Positions 6,397-12,561 of a DNA stretch of 12,561 bases are shown in pieces (within the stretch, counting starts at the first letter, position 1; every line of letters starts with the position of its first letter). Below the pieces are notes generated by a model. That model was not told the DNA's origin. It was given only the letters and a program-made list of their open reading frames with translations, and did not search any database. The stretch covers positions 1 to 12,561 of the forward strand of contig JAOPXF010000070.1 of NCBI GenBank assembly GCA_025965295.1, read 5' to 3'. A program made the translations under genes and the position numbers. This stretch comes from Nocardioides sp. Lineage in GTDB: Bacteria; Actinomycetota; Actinomycetes; Propionibacteriales; Nocardioidaceae.

Positions 6397-8430
6397 GCCA
6401 CCGGTGGTGTCGGCATCGCCGGCGAGCCGCTTGAGCGCCTTGCGGACGACCGCGGGGTCGGTGGTGGTCCACATCGGGGGCAGGCTGGCCTTGAGGAAGC
6501 TGCCGTAGCGGGCGGTGGCGAGCCGCGGGTCGAGGACGGCGACGACGCCGCGGTCGGTGGTGGTGCGGATCAGCCGGCCGGCGCCCTGGGCGAGCAGCAG
6601 CGCGGCGTGGGTGGCGGCGACCTGCATGAAGCCGTTGCCGCCGGCCTTGTCGGCGGCCTTCTGGCGCGCGCTCATCAGCGGGTCGTCGGGCCGCGGGAAC
6701 GGGATCCGGTCGATGAGCACGAGCTGGCAGGTCTCGCCGGGCACGTCGAGGCCCTGCCAGAGGCTGAGGGTGCCGAAGAGACAGGTGTGCGGGTCGCTCA
6801 CGAACTGCTTGGCGAGCTCGGGCAGCTGCGCGTCGCCCTGCGCCAGCGTGGTGAGGTGCGGGAGCCGCTCGCGCACGGCCTCGGCCGCGGTCTCGGCCGC
6901 GCGGCGGCTCGAGAACAGCCCGAGGGCGCGGCCGCCGGCGGCGTCGACCAACTCGACGATCTCGTCGAGCTGGGCCGGGCCGAGCCCGTCGCGGCCGGGG
7001 GGCGGGAGGTGCCGGGCGAGGTAGAGGATGGCCTGCTGGCCGTAGTCGAACGGCGAGCCCACGTCGATGCCCCGCCAGGGCAGCACGGTCCCCTGGGACG
7101 AGCCGGCCGCGATCGTGTCGGCGTCGATCAGCCGCTCGGACGGCTTGAGGCCGATGCTGCTCGCGAGCGAGGAGAAGTCGCCGCCCAGCATCAGGGTCGC
7201 GCTCGTGAAGACCACGGTCTTGTCGGTGAGCAGCTTGTCGCGCATCTGGCCCCACACCTGGAGCGGCGCGACACAGAGCCGGGGCGGGATCCGGTCGGTG
7301 CCCTCGGAGAGCCACAGCACGTCGGCCTCGGAGCCGGCCGCCATCCGCTCGGCGTTGACGAAGACCTCCTGCACCGCGCCCCGGGCCTGGGTGCGGCCGG
7401 CGTCGGCGTCGGCGGAGTCGGCGTCCTTGGGGTAGGCCGACAGGCAGGCCCGAGCCGCGTCGCGCACCAGCACCAGCGCGTCGCCGAGCTGCTGCGGCAC
7501 CACCTCGAAGCGGCCCGGGCTCGCGTCGGCGATGGCGCCGCGCAGCGTCTCGGCGGCGTCGGCCAGGTCGTCGGCCTGGTCGCCCTCGACGAAGCGCTGG
7601 GAGCGGCGTGCGGCCCGGTCGACGTCGCTCGCGCTCAGCTCGTCGGTGGCCGCCTGGGTGACCCGGGCGGTCAGCTCGTGCGCCTCGTCGATGACGACGA
7701 CGTCGTACTCGGGGATCATCGGCACGCCCTCGATCGCGTCGATCGCGAGCAGCGAGTGGTTGGTGACGATCAGGTGGGAGCGGTGGGCCTTCTCACGGGC
7801 GAGCTCGGCGAAGCACTCCTGGCCGAACGGGCACTTGGCGGCACCCAGGCACTCGCGGTGGCTGACGCTGACCTGGCGCCACTCGCGGTCGGTGTGCCGC
7901 GGGGCCGCGTCGCGCTCGCCGCTGCTCCCGGCCTTGACCTCGTCCTCGGCCCAGGCGCGCAGCTCGAGGACCTTGGTGCCCATGCTGCCGGTGGGCAGGT
8001 CGACGAGCACGCCCTGGTCGTCGGGCGCGCCCTCGCGGACCCGGTGCAGGCAGGCGTAGTTGGAGCGGCCCTTGAGCACGGCGTACGACGTGTCGACGCC
8101 GGGATGCTTCTCGATCGCCCCGACCAGCCGCGGGATGTCGCGCTCGACGAGCTGGTGCTGGAGCGCGAGCGTCGCGGTCGCCACGACGACCCGCTTGTCG
8201 TGCAGCAGGCTCGGGACGAGGTAGGCCAGCGACTTGCCGGTGCCGGTGCCGGCCTGGACGAGCAGGTGCACGCCGTCGACCATCGCGTCGGCGACCGCCT
8301 GCGCCATCTGGACCTGCCCCGGGCGCTCCTGGCCACCGAGCTCGGCCACCGCGGTCGCCAGCACGCCGCGCACGGGGGCGCCGGCGAGGTCGACCGGCTC
8401 ATCGGTCGTCGCGGTCGAGGGGTCGGGCAC
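6394..8430 (-). CDS. ATP-dependent DNA helicase, DinG/XPD type with Fe-S cluster
   Basis: Superfamily 2 helicase of 678 aa, expected to unwind DNA 5' to 3' in repair or to resolve R-loops and forks, as DinG does. Domains in order: a Q-motif-like region, Walker A AGTGTGKS (60-67), motif Ia TATLALQHQL (85-94), a four-cysteine iron-sulfur site (Cys127, Cys194, Cys200, Cys206), DEAH (248-251), motif III FTSATL (408-413), the C-terminal helicase domain with LFGTLSLWQGLDVPG, and motif VI QGAGRLIRTTTDRG (615-628). The GTG start follows a TAGGGT -10 box by 6 nt, so the mRNA is predicted to be leaderless. No SOS box lies upstream. Length is normal for the actinobacterial DinG-like family, whose genes often lie near lexA. 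Confidence 0.93.
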   Translation of the reverse strand: MPDPSTATTDEPVDLAGAPVRGVLATAVAELGGQERPGQVQMAQAVADAMVDGVHLLVQAGTGTGKSLAYLVPSLLHDKRVVVATATLALQHQLVERDIPRLVGAIEKHPGVDTSYAVLKGRSNYACLHRVREGAPDDQGVLVDLPTGSMGTKVLELRAWAEDEVKAGSSGERDAAPRHTDREWRQVSVSHRECLGAAKCPFGQECFAELAREKAHRSHLIVTNHSLLAIDAIEGVPMIPEYDVVVIDEAHELTARVTQAATDELSASDVDRAARRSQRFVEGDQADDLADAAETLRGAIADASPGRFEVVPQQLGDALVLVRDAARACLSAYPKDADSADADAGRTQARGAVQEVFVNAERMAAGSEADVLWLSEGTDRIPPRLCVAPLQVWGQMRDKLLTDKTVVFTSATLMLGGDFSSLASSIGLKPSERLIDADTIAAGSSQGTVLPWRGIDVGSPFDYGQQAILYLARHLPPPGRDGLGPAQLDEIVELVDAAGGRALGLFSSRRAAETAAEAVRERLPHLTTLAQGDAQLPELAKQFVSDPHTCLFGTLSLWQGLDVPGETCQLVLIDRIPFPRPDDPLMSARQKAADKAGGNGFMQVAATHAALLLAQGAGRLIRTTTDRGVVAVLDPRLATARYGSFLKASLPPMWTTTDPAVVRKALKRLAGDADTTGG

Positions 8431-8527
8431 CCGAGAACCCTAGCCGCGGCCGGGGACAGCTGCCGACCGCCCGCTCGGCGAGTCAGCACACCGGCGAGGG
8501 CGGTTCGGGCCGGCGGTGGGGCGCGCC
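8431..8527. other. Helicase upstream region without further recognised features
   Basis: Apart from the TAGGGT box, this GC-rich stretch shows no SOS box, no clear -35 and no open frame that looks coding. It contains the half-site-like GGTTCGGG near 8501, which resembles the core of the 35-bp repeats but does not extend further. Confidence 0.4.
8437..8442 (-). promoter_or_regulatory. -10 box for leaderless helicase mRNA
   Basis: On the minus strand TAGGGT (TANNNT) ends 6 nt before the GTG at 8430. This is the same spacing as for the GNAT gene and lexA. No Shine-Dalgarno sequence and no convincing -35. Confidence 0.55.
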
Positions 8528-8562
8528 GCGCAGGTTCGGCTACATCCCTTGATGAAACCGCA
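8528..8562. repeat. 35-bp direct repeat, copy 1
   Basis: Identical over 35 bp to copy 2 (8590-8624), with a 27-bp spacer. It begins GCGCAGGTTCGGCTACATCC and ends GATGAAACCGCA. Inside is a 4-bp stem CATC-CCTT-GATG (8543-8554), flanked asymmetrically by GGTT and AACC, which can also pair. It lies between the helicase promoter and the SGNH gene. It resembles an intergenic repetitive element more than a coding remnant. Confidence 0.85.
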
Positions 8563-8589
8563 CTTCCCAAGGCCAATTCGACGTGGGAG

Positions 8590-8624
8590 GCGCAGGTTCG
8601 GCTACATCCCTTGATGAAACCGCA
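8590..8624. repeat. 35-bp direct repeat, copy 2
   Basis: A perfect copy of 8528-8562, offset by 62 bp. Identity stops sharply at both ends: C/G before the repeat and C/G after it. It ends 8 bp short of the SGNH stop codon, so it would be transcribed in the SGNH mRNA tail. Confidence 0.85.
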
Positions 8625-8631
8625 GTGCCGC

Positions 8632-9390
8632 TCAGCCGGGCAGGTGCGCGGCGACGTAGTCGCCGAAGGCGCGGTGCCCGGCGGGCGTGAGGTGCAGGCC
8701 GTCGCCGAGGTAGGGCAGGTCGAGGCCGGACATCCGGAGGTAGGCGATCCCGTGGCGCTCGGCCAGGCGGGCAAGCAGCGCGTCGACCCGGGGCACGGCG
8801 GCGGCGCGGGACGGGGCGAGCGCGGGACCCACCAGCAGCACCCGCGGACCGGGCAGCTCGCGCAGCAGCCGGGCGAAGCCGGAGCGGATGGCGGCGGCGG
8901 GCTGGTCGTAGTCGTTCAGGCCGCCCTCGACGACGACCAGGTCCGCGCCGCGCCGCAGCGCGGCCGGGGCCCGGTCGGCGAACGAGACACCGGCGCAGTC
9001 GCTGGCGCCGGTGCTGAAGCCCGAGCCGGAGAAGCCCGCGACCTGCACGGCACCCGGCAGCCGGGACGGCCACGAGCTCGCCGGGGAGGCGAGGCCGAGG
9101 CCCGCGGAGTAGGAGTCGCCGATGACGACGACGCGCTCACCGGAGCCGGTCACCGCCCGCGCGCGGGCGGCCGAGTCGGCGGCGAACCGCTCGCAGCGCG
9201 GGACGTCCGCGCCGCGGGCGCGGGCGGCGTGCAGGGTCACCAGGGATGCGACGAGCACGACGAGGAGCACGACGACGCCGAGCGTGCGGCTGCGTGCTGA
9301 CCTGAGCGGGACGACTCCCGCGACCCCCCGTTGGACCACGTGGACGATGATGCGGTCCGGGCGCTCCCCGTGCAGGCGAAGTTGCCGCAT
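8632..9390 (-). CDS. Membrane-anchored SGNH/GDSL hydrolase
   Basis: Serine esterase/lipase-like enzyme of 252 aa. A basic N-terminus and one hydrophobic helix (about 36-54, TLGVVVLLVVLVASLVTL) predict a signal anchor, with the catalytic domain outside the membrane. SGNH blocks are complete: VIGDSYSAG with Ser93, Gly122 in FSGSG, GGLND with Asn159, and DGLHLTPAGH with Asp230 and His233. Cys66 and Cys132 could form a disulfide in the exported domain. The ATG at 9390 is taken as start; about 30 residues precede the helix, so a downstream start is possible, and no Shine-Dalgarno sequence decides between them. The gene lies 53 bp downstream of hflX on the same strand and could be reached by read-through. 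The substrate is unknown; candidates are cell-wall or lipid esters. Confidence 0.87.
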   Translation of the reverse strand: MRQLRLHGERPDRIIVHVVQRGVAGVVPLRSARSRTLGVVVLLVVLVASLVTLHAARARGADVPRCERFAADSAARARAVTGSGERVVVIGDSYSAGLGLASPASSWPSRLPGAVQVAGFSGSGFSTGASDCAGVSFADRAPAALRRGADLVVVEGGLNDYDQPAAAIRSGFARLLRELPGPRVLLVGPALAPSRAAAVPRVDALLARLAERHGIAYLRMSGLDLPYLGDGLHLTPAGHRAFGDYVAAHLPG

Positions 9391-10220
9391 TGGCGATCGC
9401 CCGCAACAAATCGTTACCGGGCGACGGGCCGAGGTATACGAACCTAGGTGACGGCGTACGCCGCCAGCTCGCCGGCGAGGTCCTCGTGGGCCCGGCCGGA
9501 GACGAGCGTGCCCTCACCGGTGTGCTCCATCGAGGCGATCTCGCCCTGCTGGTGGATGCGGTTGACCAGATCGCCGCGCTCGTAGGGCAGCAGCACCTTG
9601 AACTCGACCCCGGGCCGGGGCAGCTCCCCCTCGACCAGCGCGAGCGCCTCGGCGATGCCCTCGCCGGTCTTGGCGCTGACGACCACGGAGTGCGGCTCCT
9701 GCTGGCGCAGCCGGGCCAGCACCATCGGGTCGGCGGCGTCGGCCTTGTTGATCACGACGAGCTCGGGCACCTGGCTGGCGCCGATCTCGGCGAACACCTC
9801 GCGCACCGCGGCCAGCTGGCCCTCGGGGTCGGGGTGGGAGCCGTCGACGACGTGCAGGATCAGGTCGGAGTCGGCGACCTCCTCCAGCGTCGAGCGGAAC
9901 GCCTCGACGAGCTGGTGGGGCAGGTGCCGGACGAAGCCGACCGTGTCGCTCATCGTGTAGACGCGGCCGTCGGCGGTGGTGGTGCGGCGCGTCGTGGGGT
10001 CGAGGGTGGCGAAGAGGGAGTCCTCGACGAGCACACCGGCGTCGGTGAGCCGGTTGAGCAGCGAGGACTTGCCGGCGTTGGTGTAGCCCGCGATCGACAC
10101 CGACGGGATCGAGTGCCGCTTGCGCTCCTGGCGCTTGGTGTCGCGGGTCCCCTTCATCTCCTTGAGCTCACGTCGGAGCTTGGCGATCTTGGTGTTGATC
10201 CGCCGCCGGTCGGTCTCGAT

Positions 10221-10223
10221 CTA
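10221..10223 (-). other. In-frame amber codon replacing the conserved Gln codon
   Basis: On the coding strand the context is GAG ACC TAG ATC GAG. Family alignments known to me have Gln here (CAG in a GC-rich genome), so TAG is one transition away. Confidence 0.9.
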
Positions 10224-10928
10224 GGTCTCACCGGGGCCGCGGCCACCGATGCCCTCGCCGCCGGAGACCCGGCCGCCGGCCTGCCGGGACAGCTGGCCGC
10301 CCCAGCCGCGGAGCCGCTGCTTCATGTAGTTGAGCTGTGCGAGCTCGGTCTGGGCCTGCGCCTCGCCGGAGCGGGCGTGCTGGGCGAAGATGTCGAGGAT
10401 CAGCGCGGTCCGGTCGACGACCTTGACCTTGAGCCGGTCCTCGAGGTTCCTGAGCTGGCTGGGCGCGAGCTCGCCGTCGCAGATGACGGTGTCGGCGCCG
10501 GTGGCCTGGACGATCTCGCGGATGCCGTCGACCTTGCCGCGCCCGACGTACGTCGCGGGGTCGGGGTTCTGGCGGCGCTGGTAGATCGCCTCGAGCACCT
10601 CGGATCCGGCGGTCTCGGCCAGCAGCGCGAGCTCGGCCATGGAGTTCTCGGCGTCCTCGACGGTGCCGCCGGTCCAGACGCCGACGAGCACGACGCGCTC
10701 GAGACGGAGCTGGCGGTACTCGACCTCGCTGATGTCCTCGAGCTCGGTCGACAGGCTGGCGACCCGGCGCAGGGCGTGGCGCTCGGCCAGCTCCATCGCG
10801 CCGGCGGTCGGCTCGGCGTCCTCGGGGTCGGGCTCGTCGTGCCAGCCGTCGTCCGACTCCTGGGAGTCGTCCCAGTCGTCGGTTTCTTCGAGCTCGGCGT
10901 CGAGGTTGAAGTCAGGTGCGTTCGTCAT
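10221..10928 (-). CDS. HflX N-terminal part as translated (235 aa)
   Basis: If the amber codon terminates normally, this is the only HflX product. It has the nucleotide-independent N-domain and the helical linker that contact the ribosome in known HflX structures, but no G domain. It therefore cannot hydrolyse GTP. Restart for the remainder is unlikely. The first downstream Met (10157) is 22 codons past the stop, and the AAGGAG before it directly abuts the ATG, too close to act as a ribosome binding site. Whether the fragment folds or interferes with ribosomes is unknown. Confidence 0.6.
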   Translation of the reverse strand: MTNAPDFNLDAELEETDDWDDSQESDDGWHDEPDPEDAEPTAGAMELAERHALRRVASLSTELEDISEVEYRQLRLERVVLVGVWTGGTVEDAENSMAELALLAETAGSEVLEAIYQRRQNPDPATYVGRGKVDGIREIVQATGADTVICDGELAPSQLRNLEDRLKVKVVDRTALILDIFAQHARSGEAQAQTELAQLNYMKQRLRGWGGQLSRQAGGRVSGGEGIGGRGPGET

Positions 10929-10937
10929 ATGAGGTGA

Positions 10938-10943
10938 AGCGTA
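10938..10943 (-). promoter_or_regulatory. Possible hflX -10 box
   Basis: On the minus strand TACGCT (TANNNT) lies 9 nt before ATG 10928, with TTGGAA 19 bp upstream as a possible -35. It would give an mRNA with a leader of only 2-3 nt, and it supports ATG 10928 over ATG 10955. The start codon sits inside the palindrome TCATATGA (10925-10932). Confidence 0.35.
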
Positions 10944-10972
10944 CGTTTCGGTCATCTGTATGTTCCAACGCT

Positions 10973-10978
10973 TAACCT
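10973..10978 (+). promoter_or_regulatory. -10 box for leaderless kinase mRNA
   Basis: TAACCT (TANNNT) ends 7 nt before the GTG at 10986. It shares the 57-bp divergent gap with the hflX promoter, so the two units may compete for polymerase. Confidence 0.5.
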
Positions 10979-10985
10979 TCCCCTC

Positions 10986-11573
10986 GTGATTCCCTCCCCC
11001 CAGATCCCGGAGGTGCCCGCGGGGTGTCGCCTGCTCGGGATCACCGGCGCGCCCGGAGCCGGCAAGACGACGCTGGCCGTCGCGCTCGGCCTGCCGGCCG
11101 TACCGATGGACGGCTTCCACTACGCCGACGTCGAGCTCGTACGGCGGGGTCTGCTCGACCGCAAGGGCGCGCCGGAGACCTTCGACGCGGAGGGGTACGC
11201 CGCGCTGCTGCGCCGGGTGCGGGCCGGCGAGGAGGACGTCGTGGCGCCGATGTTCGAGCGCGACCTCGAGCAGCCGCTCGCCGGTGCGATCCCGGTGCCG
11301 GCGACCGGCACGGTGGTCACCGAGGGCAACTACCTGCTGCTCGACGAGCCGCGCTGGCGCGCCGTCCGCGCCGAGATCGACGTCGTGTGGCACGTCGTCA
11401 TCGACGACTCGGTCCGCCTGGACCGGCTGGTCGCCCGGCACGTGGAGTTCGGCAAGTCACCCGACGAGGCGTGGGCCTGGGTGGCCCGGGTCGACCAGGC
11501 CAACGCCGCGCGCATCGAGGCTGCGCGGGACCGCGCCGACCTGGTCGTGGACCTCACCGACTGGCGTCCTTAG
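10986..11573 (+). CDS. Nucleoside/nucleotide kinase family protein (P-loop)
   Basis: Cytoplasmic P-loop kinase of 195 aa related to uridine kinase, phosphoribulokinase and pantothenate kinase. Evidence: Walker A GAPGAGKT (21-28) after the strand RLLGIT; MDGFHYAD (41-48), where Asp42 is the expected catalytic residue of this fold; the RKGAPETFD segment (59-67) typical of the uridine kinase-like group; APMFERDLEQP (87-97); VTEGNYLLL (111-119); and the arginine-rich lid RLDRLVARHV (144-153). The family includes kinases for sugars and nucleosides, and the substrate cannot be fixed from the sequence. The GTG start follows a TAACCT -10 box by 7 nt. The stop overlaps the stop of the convergent gene by 4 bp (TTAG). 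Confidence 0.88.
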   Translation: MIPSPQIPEVPAGCRLLGITGAPGAGKTTLAVALGLPAVPMDGFHYADVELVRRGLLDRKGAPETFDAEGYAALLRRVRAGEEDVVAPMFERDLEQPLAGAIPVPATGTVVTEGNYLLLDEPRWRAVRAEIDVVWHVVIDDSVRLDRLVARHVEFGKSPDEAWAWVARVDQANAARIEAARDRADLVVDLTDWRP

Positions 11574-12022
11574 GCGAGGTCTCCGGTCGGCACGAGGGCC
11601 GCGAGCACTCCCCCGGACGCCACGTCGCGCTGGAGCCGCTCACGCGTCAGGAGCCCGTCGTCGCCGATGGCGGCGATCGTCACCAGGACCGGCACGTGAC
11701 CGGCGGCGAGGACGCGCGCCGACCAGGCCGGGTCGCCGTGCGGGACCGGGATCCGGGTGGCCCGGCCGTCCTCGGCGATCAGCGCCACCAGCTCCGCGCT
11801 CTCCGGTCCGGTGGCGGTGAGCGCGCACCCGGTGGACGCCTGCAGGTCGAGATCCTCGAGCCCGGTCAGGGCCCTGAAGCCGCGCCGCTCGAAGAGCACC
11901 TTGACCGGGTCGCGAGGCGGGCCGCCCGCCTCCACCACGAACAGCGGGAACTGGAGGACGAGGAGGTCCGGCTCTGCGTTGACCGCCCACTGGAAGGCCG
12001 GGCTGGGCTGGGACTGGGGCAC
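11570..12022 (-). CDS. Conserved-looking hypothetical protein, 150 aa
   Basis: I do not recognise this protein. It reads as a soluble alpha/beta protein: strands such as PDLLVLQFPLFVVEAG and HVPVLVTIAAIG, a cysteine at 66 (STGCALTA), no signal peptide and no membrane helix. Codon use shows the high third-position GC of its neighbours, which supports a real gene. It starts at GTG 12022, 12 bp after the AraC-family gene on the same strand, so the two are probably one unit. A 5-bp inverted repeat, CTGAC-GATGGT-GTCAG (12023-12038), spans the junction. Its TAA stop overlaps the kinase TAG by 4 bp. No Shine-Dalgarno sequence is visible. Confidence 0.65.
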   Translation of the reverse strand: MPQSQPSPAFQWAVNAEPDLLVLQFPLFVVEAGGPPRDPVKVLFERRGFRALTGLEDLDLQASTGCALTATGPESAELVALIAEDGRATRIPVPHGDPAWSARVLAAGHVPVLVTIAAIGDDGLLTRERLQRDVASGGVLAALVPTGDLA

Positions 12023-12034
12023 CTGACGATGGTG

Positions 12035-12561
12035 TCAGCCTCGGGGTTCGGCCGCGAACTCACCCGGCGTGAGGCCGGTGACCCTGCGGAAGTCGCGGCC
12101 GAAGTGGGCCTGGTCGGCGTAGCCGAGGTCGGCGGCGACCCGGGCGAGGTCGGGCCGGTCGTCGCCCGCCAGCCGCTCGGCCGCCTCGTGGAGACGGCGG
12201 CGCTGGACCAGCCACTTCGGGGACAGCCCGATCCGGCGCGCGGTGAGCCGCTGGAGGGTGCGCTCGGTGATCGCGAACTTCTCGCAGACCTGGCTCACCC
12301 GCTGCACGCCGCTGTCGCCCTCGACGTACTCGACGATCGCGTTGACCAGGCGGCCCTCGTCGTCGACGGGGAGCTGGGCGGCGAGAGCCTCCTCGATCGC
12401 TGCGACGGCAGCCCGTCGGCGTGCGGGATCGTCGGGGTCGTCGCCGATCGCCTCGCGGACCCGGCGCACGAGGTCGGCGTCGGCGAGCGGCACCGCGGTG
12501 TCGGTGAGCTGCTCGACCGGCCCGCCGACGAGCGCGCGGCCCACAGCCGGCTGGTACATCG
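12035..12561 (-). CDS. AraC family transcriptional regulator, 5' partial
   Basis: C-terminal part (about 175 residues) of an AraC/XylS-type regulator, running off the right edge. The double helix-turn-helix domain is complete. HTH1 is around VSQVCEKFAITERTLQRLTARRIGLSPKWLVQRRRLHEA. HTH2 is around DLARVAADLGYADQAHFGRDFRRVTGLTPGEF, which contains the typical GY-x-DQAHF-x-RDFRR-x-x-G-x-TP signature. The upstream visible part (FAVGRALVGGP-like, ELTD-like, then VPLADADLVRRVREA) matches the end of the effector-binding domain in the actinobacterial subgroup with an AraC-binding-like N-terminus. The internal Met at 12559 is not the start: the frame is open to the edge and a normal member would have about 80-100 more residues. 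Its likely target is its own unit with the 150-aa gene. Confidence 0.9.
   Translation of the reverse strand, partial: MYQPAVGRALVGGPVEQLTDTAVPLADADLVRRVREAIGDDPDDPARRRAAVAAIEEALAAQLPVDDEGRLVNAIVEYVEGDSGVQRVSQVCEKFAITERTLQRLTARRIGLSPKWLVQRRRLHEAAERLAGDDRPDLARVAADLGYADQAHFGRDFRRVTGLTPGEFAAEPRG

Larger units (their letters stand above)
9444..10928 (-). pseudogene. hflX: hflX, ribosome-splitting GTPase, interrupted by an in-frame amber codon
   Basis: HflX binds ribosomal 50S subunits and splits stalled or hibernating ribosomes using GTP. Read through, the locus gives 494 codons in one unbroken frame except for TAG at codon 236. The part before it holds the acidic N-terminus, the HflX N-domain (VGRGKVDGI, ICDGELAPSQLRNLE) and the linker helices (YMKQRLRGWGGQLSRQAGGR) up to GGRGPGET. 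The next residue, invariably Gln in the family (GPGETQxETDRR), is TAG; the frame then continues IETDRRRINTKIAKLRRE. The G domain is intact: GYTNAGKS (281-288), DPTTRR, DTVGF (328-332), NKAD (394-397), SAKTG (418-422). One C-to-T change of CAG explains it. No other lesion is visible, so the event is recent, a sequencing error, or recoded. The start is ATG 10928, with ATG 10955 as an alternative. Confidence 0.9.

Noticed and set aside
8431..8600. SOS box upstream of the helicase built from GGTTCG/CGAAC half-sites
   Set aside because: Only single half-sites occur at about 8500, 8533 and 8595; none has a CGAAC partner at the required 4-bp spacing.
8528..8624. Minimal CRISPR array (two 35-bp repeats, 27-bp spacer)
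   Set aside because: There is only one spacer, and it is shorter than usual. There are no cas genes in the window, no leader-like A/T-rich region, and the repeat lacks the usual palindromic ends.
6607..9300. A very long plus-strand open frame of 897 codons opposite the helicase and SGNH genes
   Set aside because: Its translation is low-complexity Arg/Gly/Ala/Val-rich text with no domain. It is a shadow of high third-position GC in the genes on the other strand.
10158..10220. Independent restart of the HflX C-terminal half as a functional GTPase
   Set aside because: The only nearby Met (10157) has its AAGGAG directly abutting the ATG, and the product would lack the ETDRR helix.
10221..10223. 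Pyrrolysine or programmed recoding at the hflX TAG
   Set aside because: TAG is used as an ordinary stop for hflX itself, the PAP2 gene and the kinase, no recoding structure is evident downstream, and the family residue is Gln, one transition from TAG.
10929..11441. hflX start at 11441
   Set aside because: The extension runs antisense through the kinase gene and has no HflX similarity; ATG 10928 begins the typical acidic N-terminus.

Overview
The window is GC-rich throughout and looks like an actinobacterial chromosome. Several features support this: GTG starts are common, Shine-Dalgarno sequences are mostly absent, TANNNT -10 boxes sit 6-7 nt before start codons (leaderless mRNAs), and the LexA operator is of the CGAAC-N4-GTTYG type. 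The protein styles (LexA, HflX with an acidic N-terminus, DinG-like helicase) suggest a Nocardioides-like member of the Propionibacteriales; the genus is an inference. The first 13 bases match the end of an Illumina adapter, so position 1 is probably a contig end.

Layout. At the left edge is a nearly complete SDR oxidoreductase (-), divergent from a tandem-type GNAT acetyltransferase (+). Next comes lexA (+) with an SOS box over its -35 element. Three phosphoester hydrolases follow on the same strand: a membrane PAP2-type phosphatase, a Tat-exported PhoD and, overlapping it by ATGA, a Tat-exported type I phosphodiesterase. This block ends stop-to-stop against a convergent iron-sulfur helicase of the DinG/XPD type. 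Upstream of the helicase are two identical 35-bp direct repeats, then a membrane-anchored SGNH hydrolase (-) and hflX (-). A Walker-type nucleoside kinase (+) diverges from hflX and overlaps by 4 bp at its 3' end an unrecognised 150-aa gene (-). That gene lies just downstream of an AraC-family regulator (-) cut by the right edge.

The most notable observations are as follows. hflX carries a clean in-frame amber codon exactly at the invariant Gln of its GPGETQ motif, with the rest of the gene intact. The short gap between lexA and the PAP2 gene holds a good sigma-70-like promoter followed by two interleaved stems with H-type pseudoknot topology. The 35-bp repeat pair is not explained by any gene. 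Two genome-maintenance genes (lexA, helicase) flank the extracytoplasmic phosphatase block, which suggests an insertion into a maintenance neighbourhood. I found no convincing new multi-gene defence or biosynthetic system.
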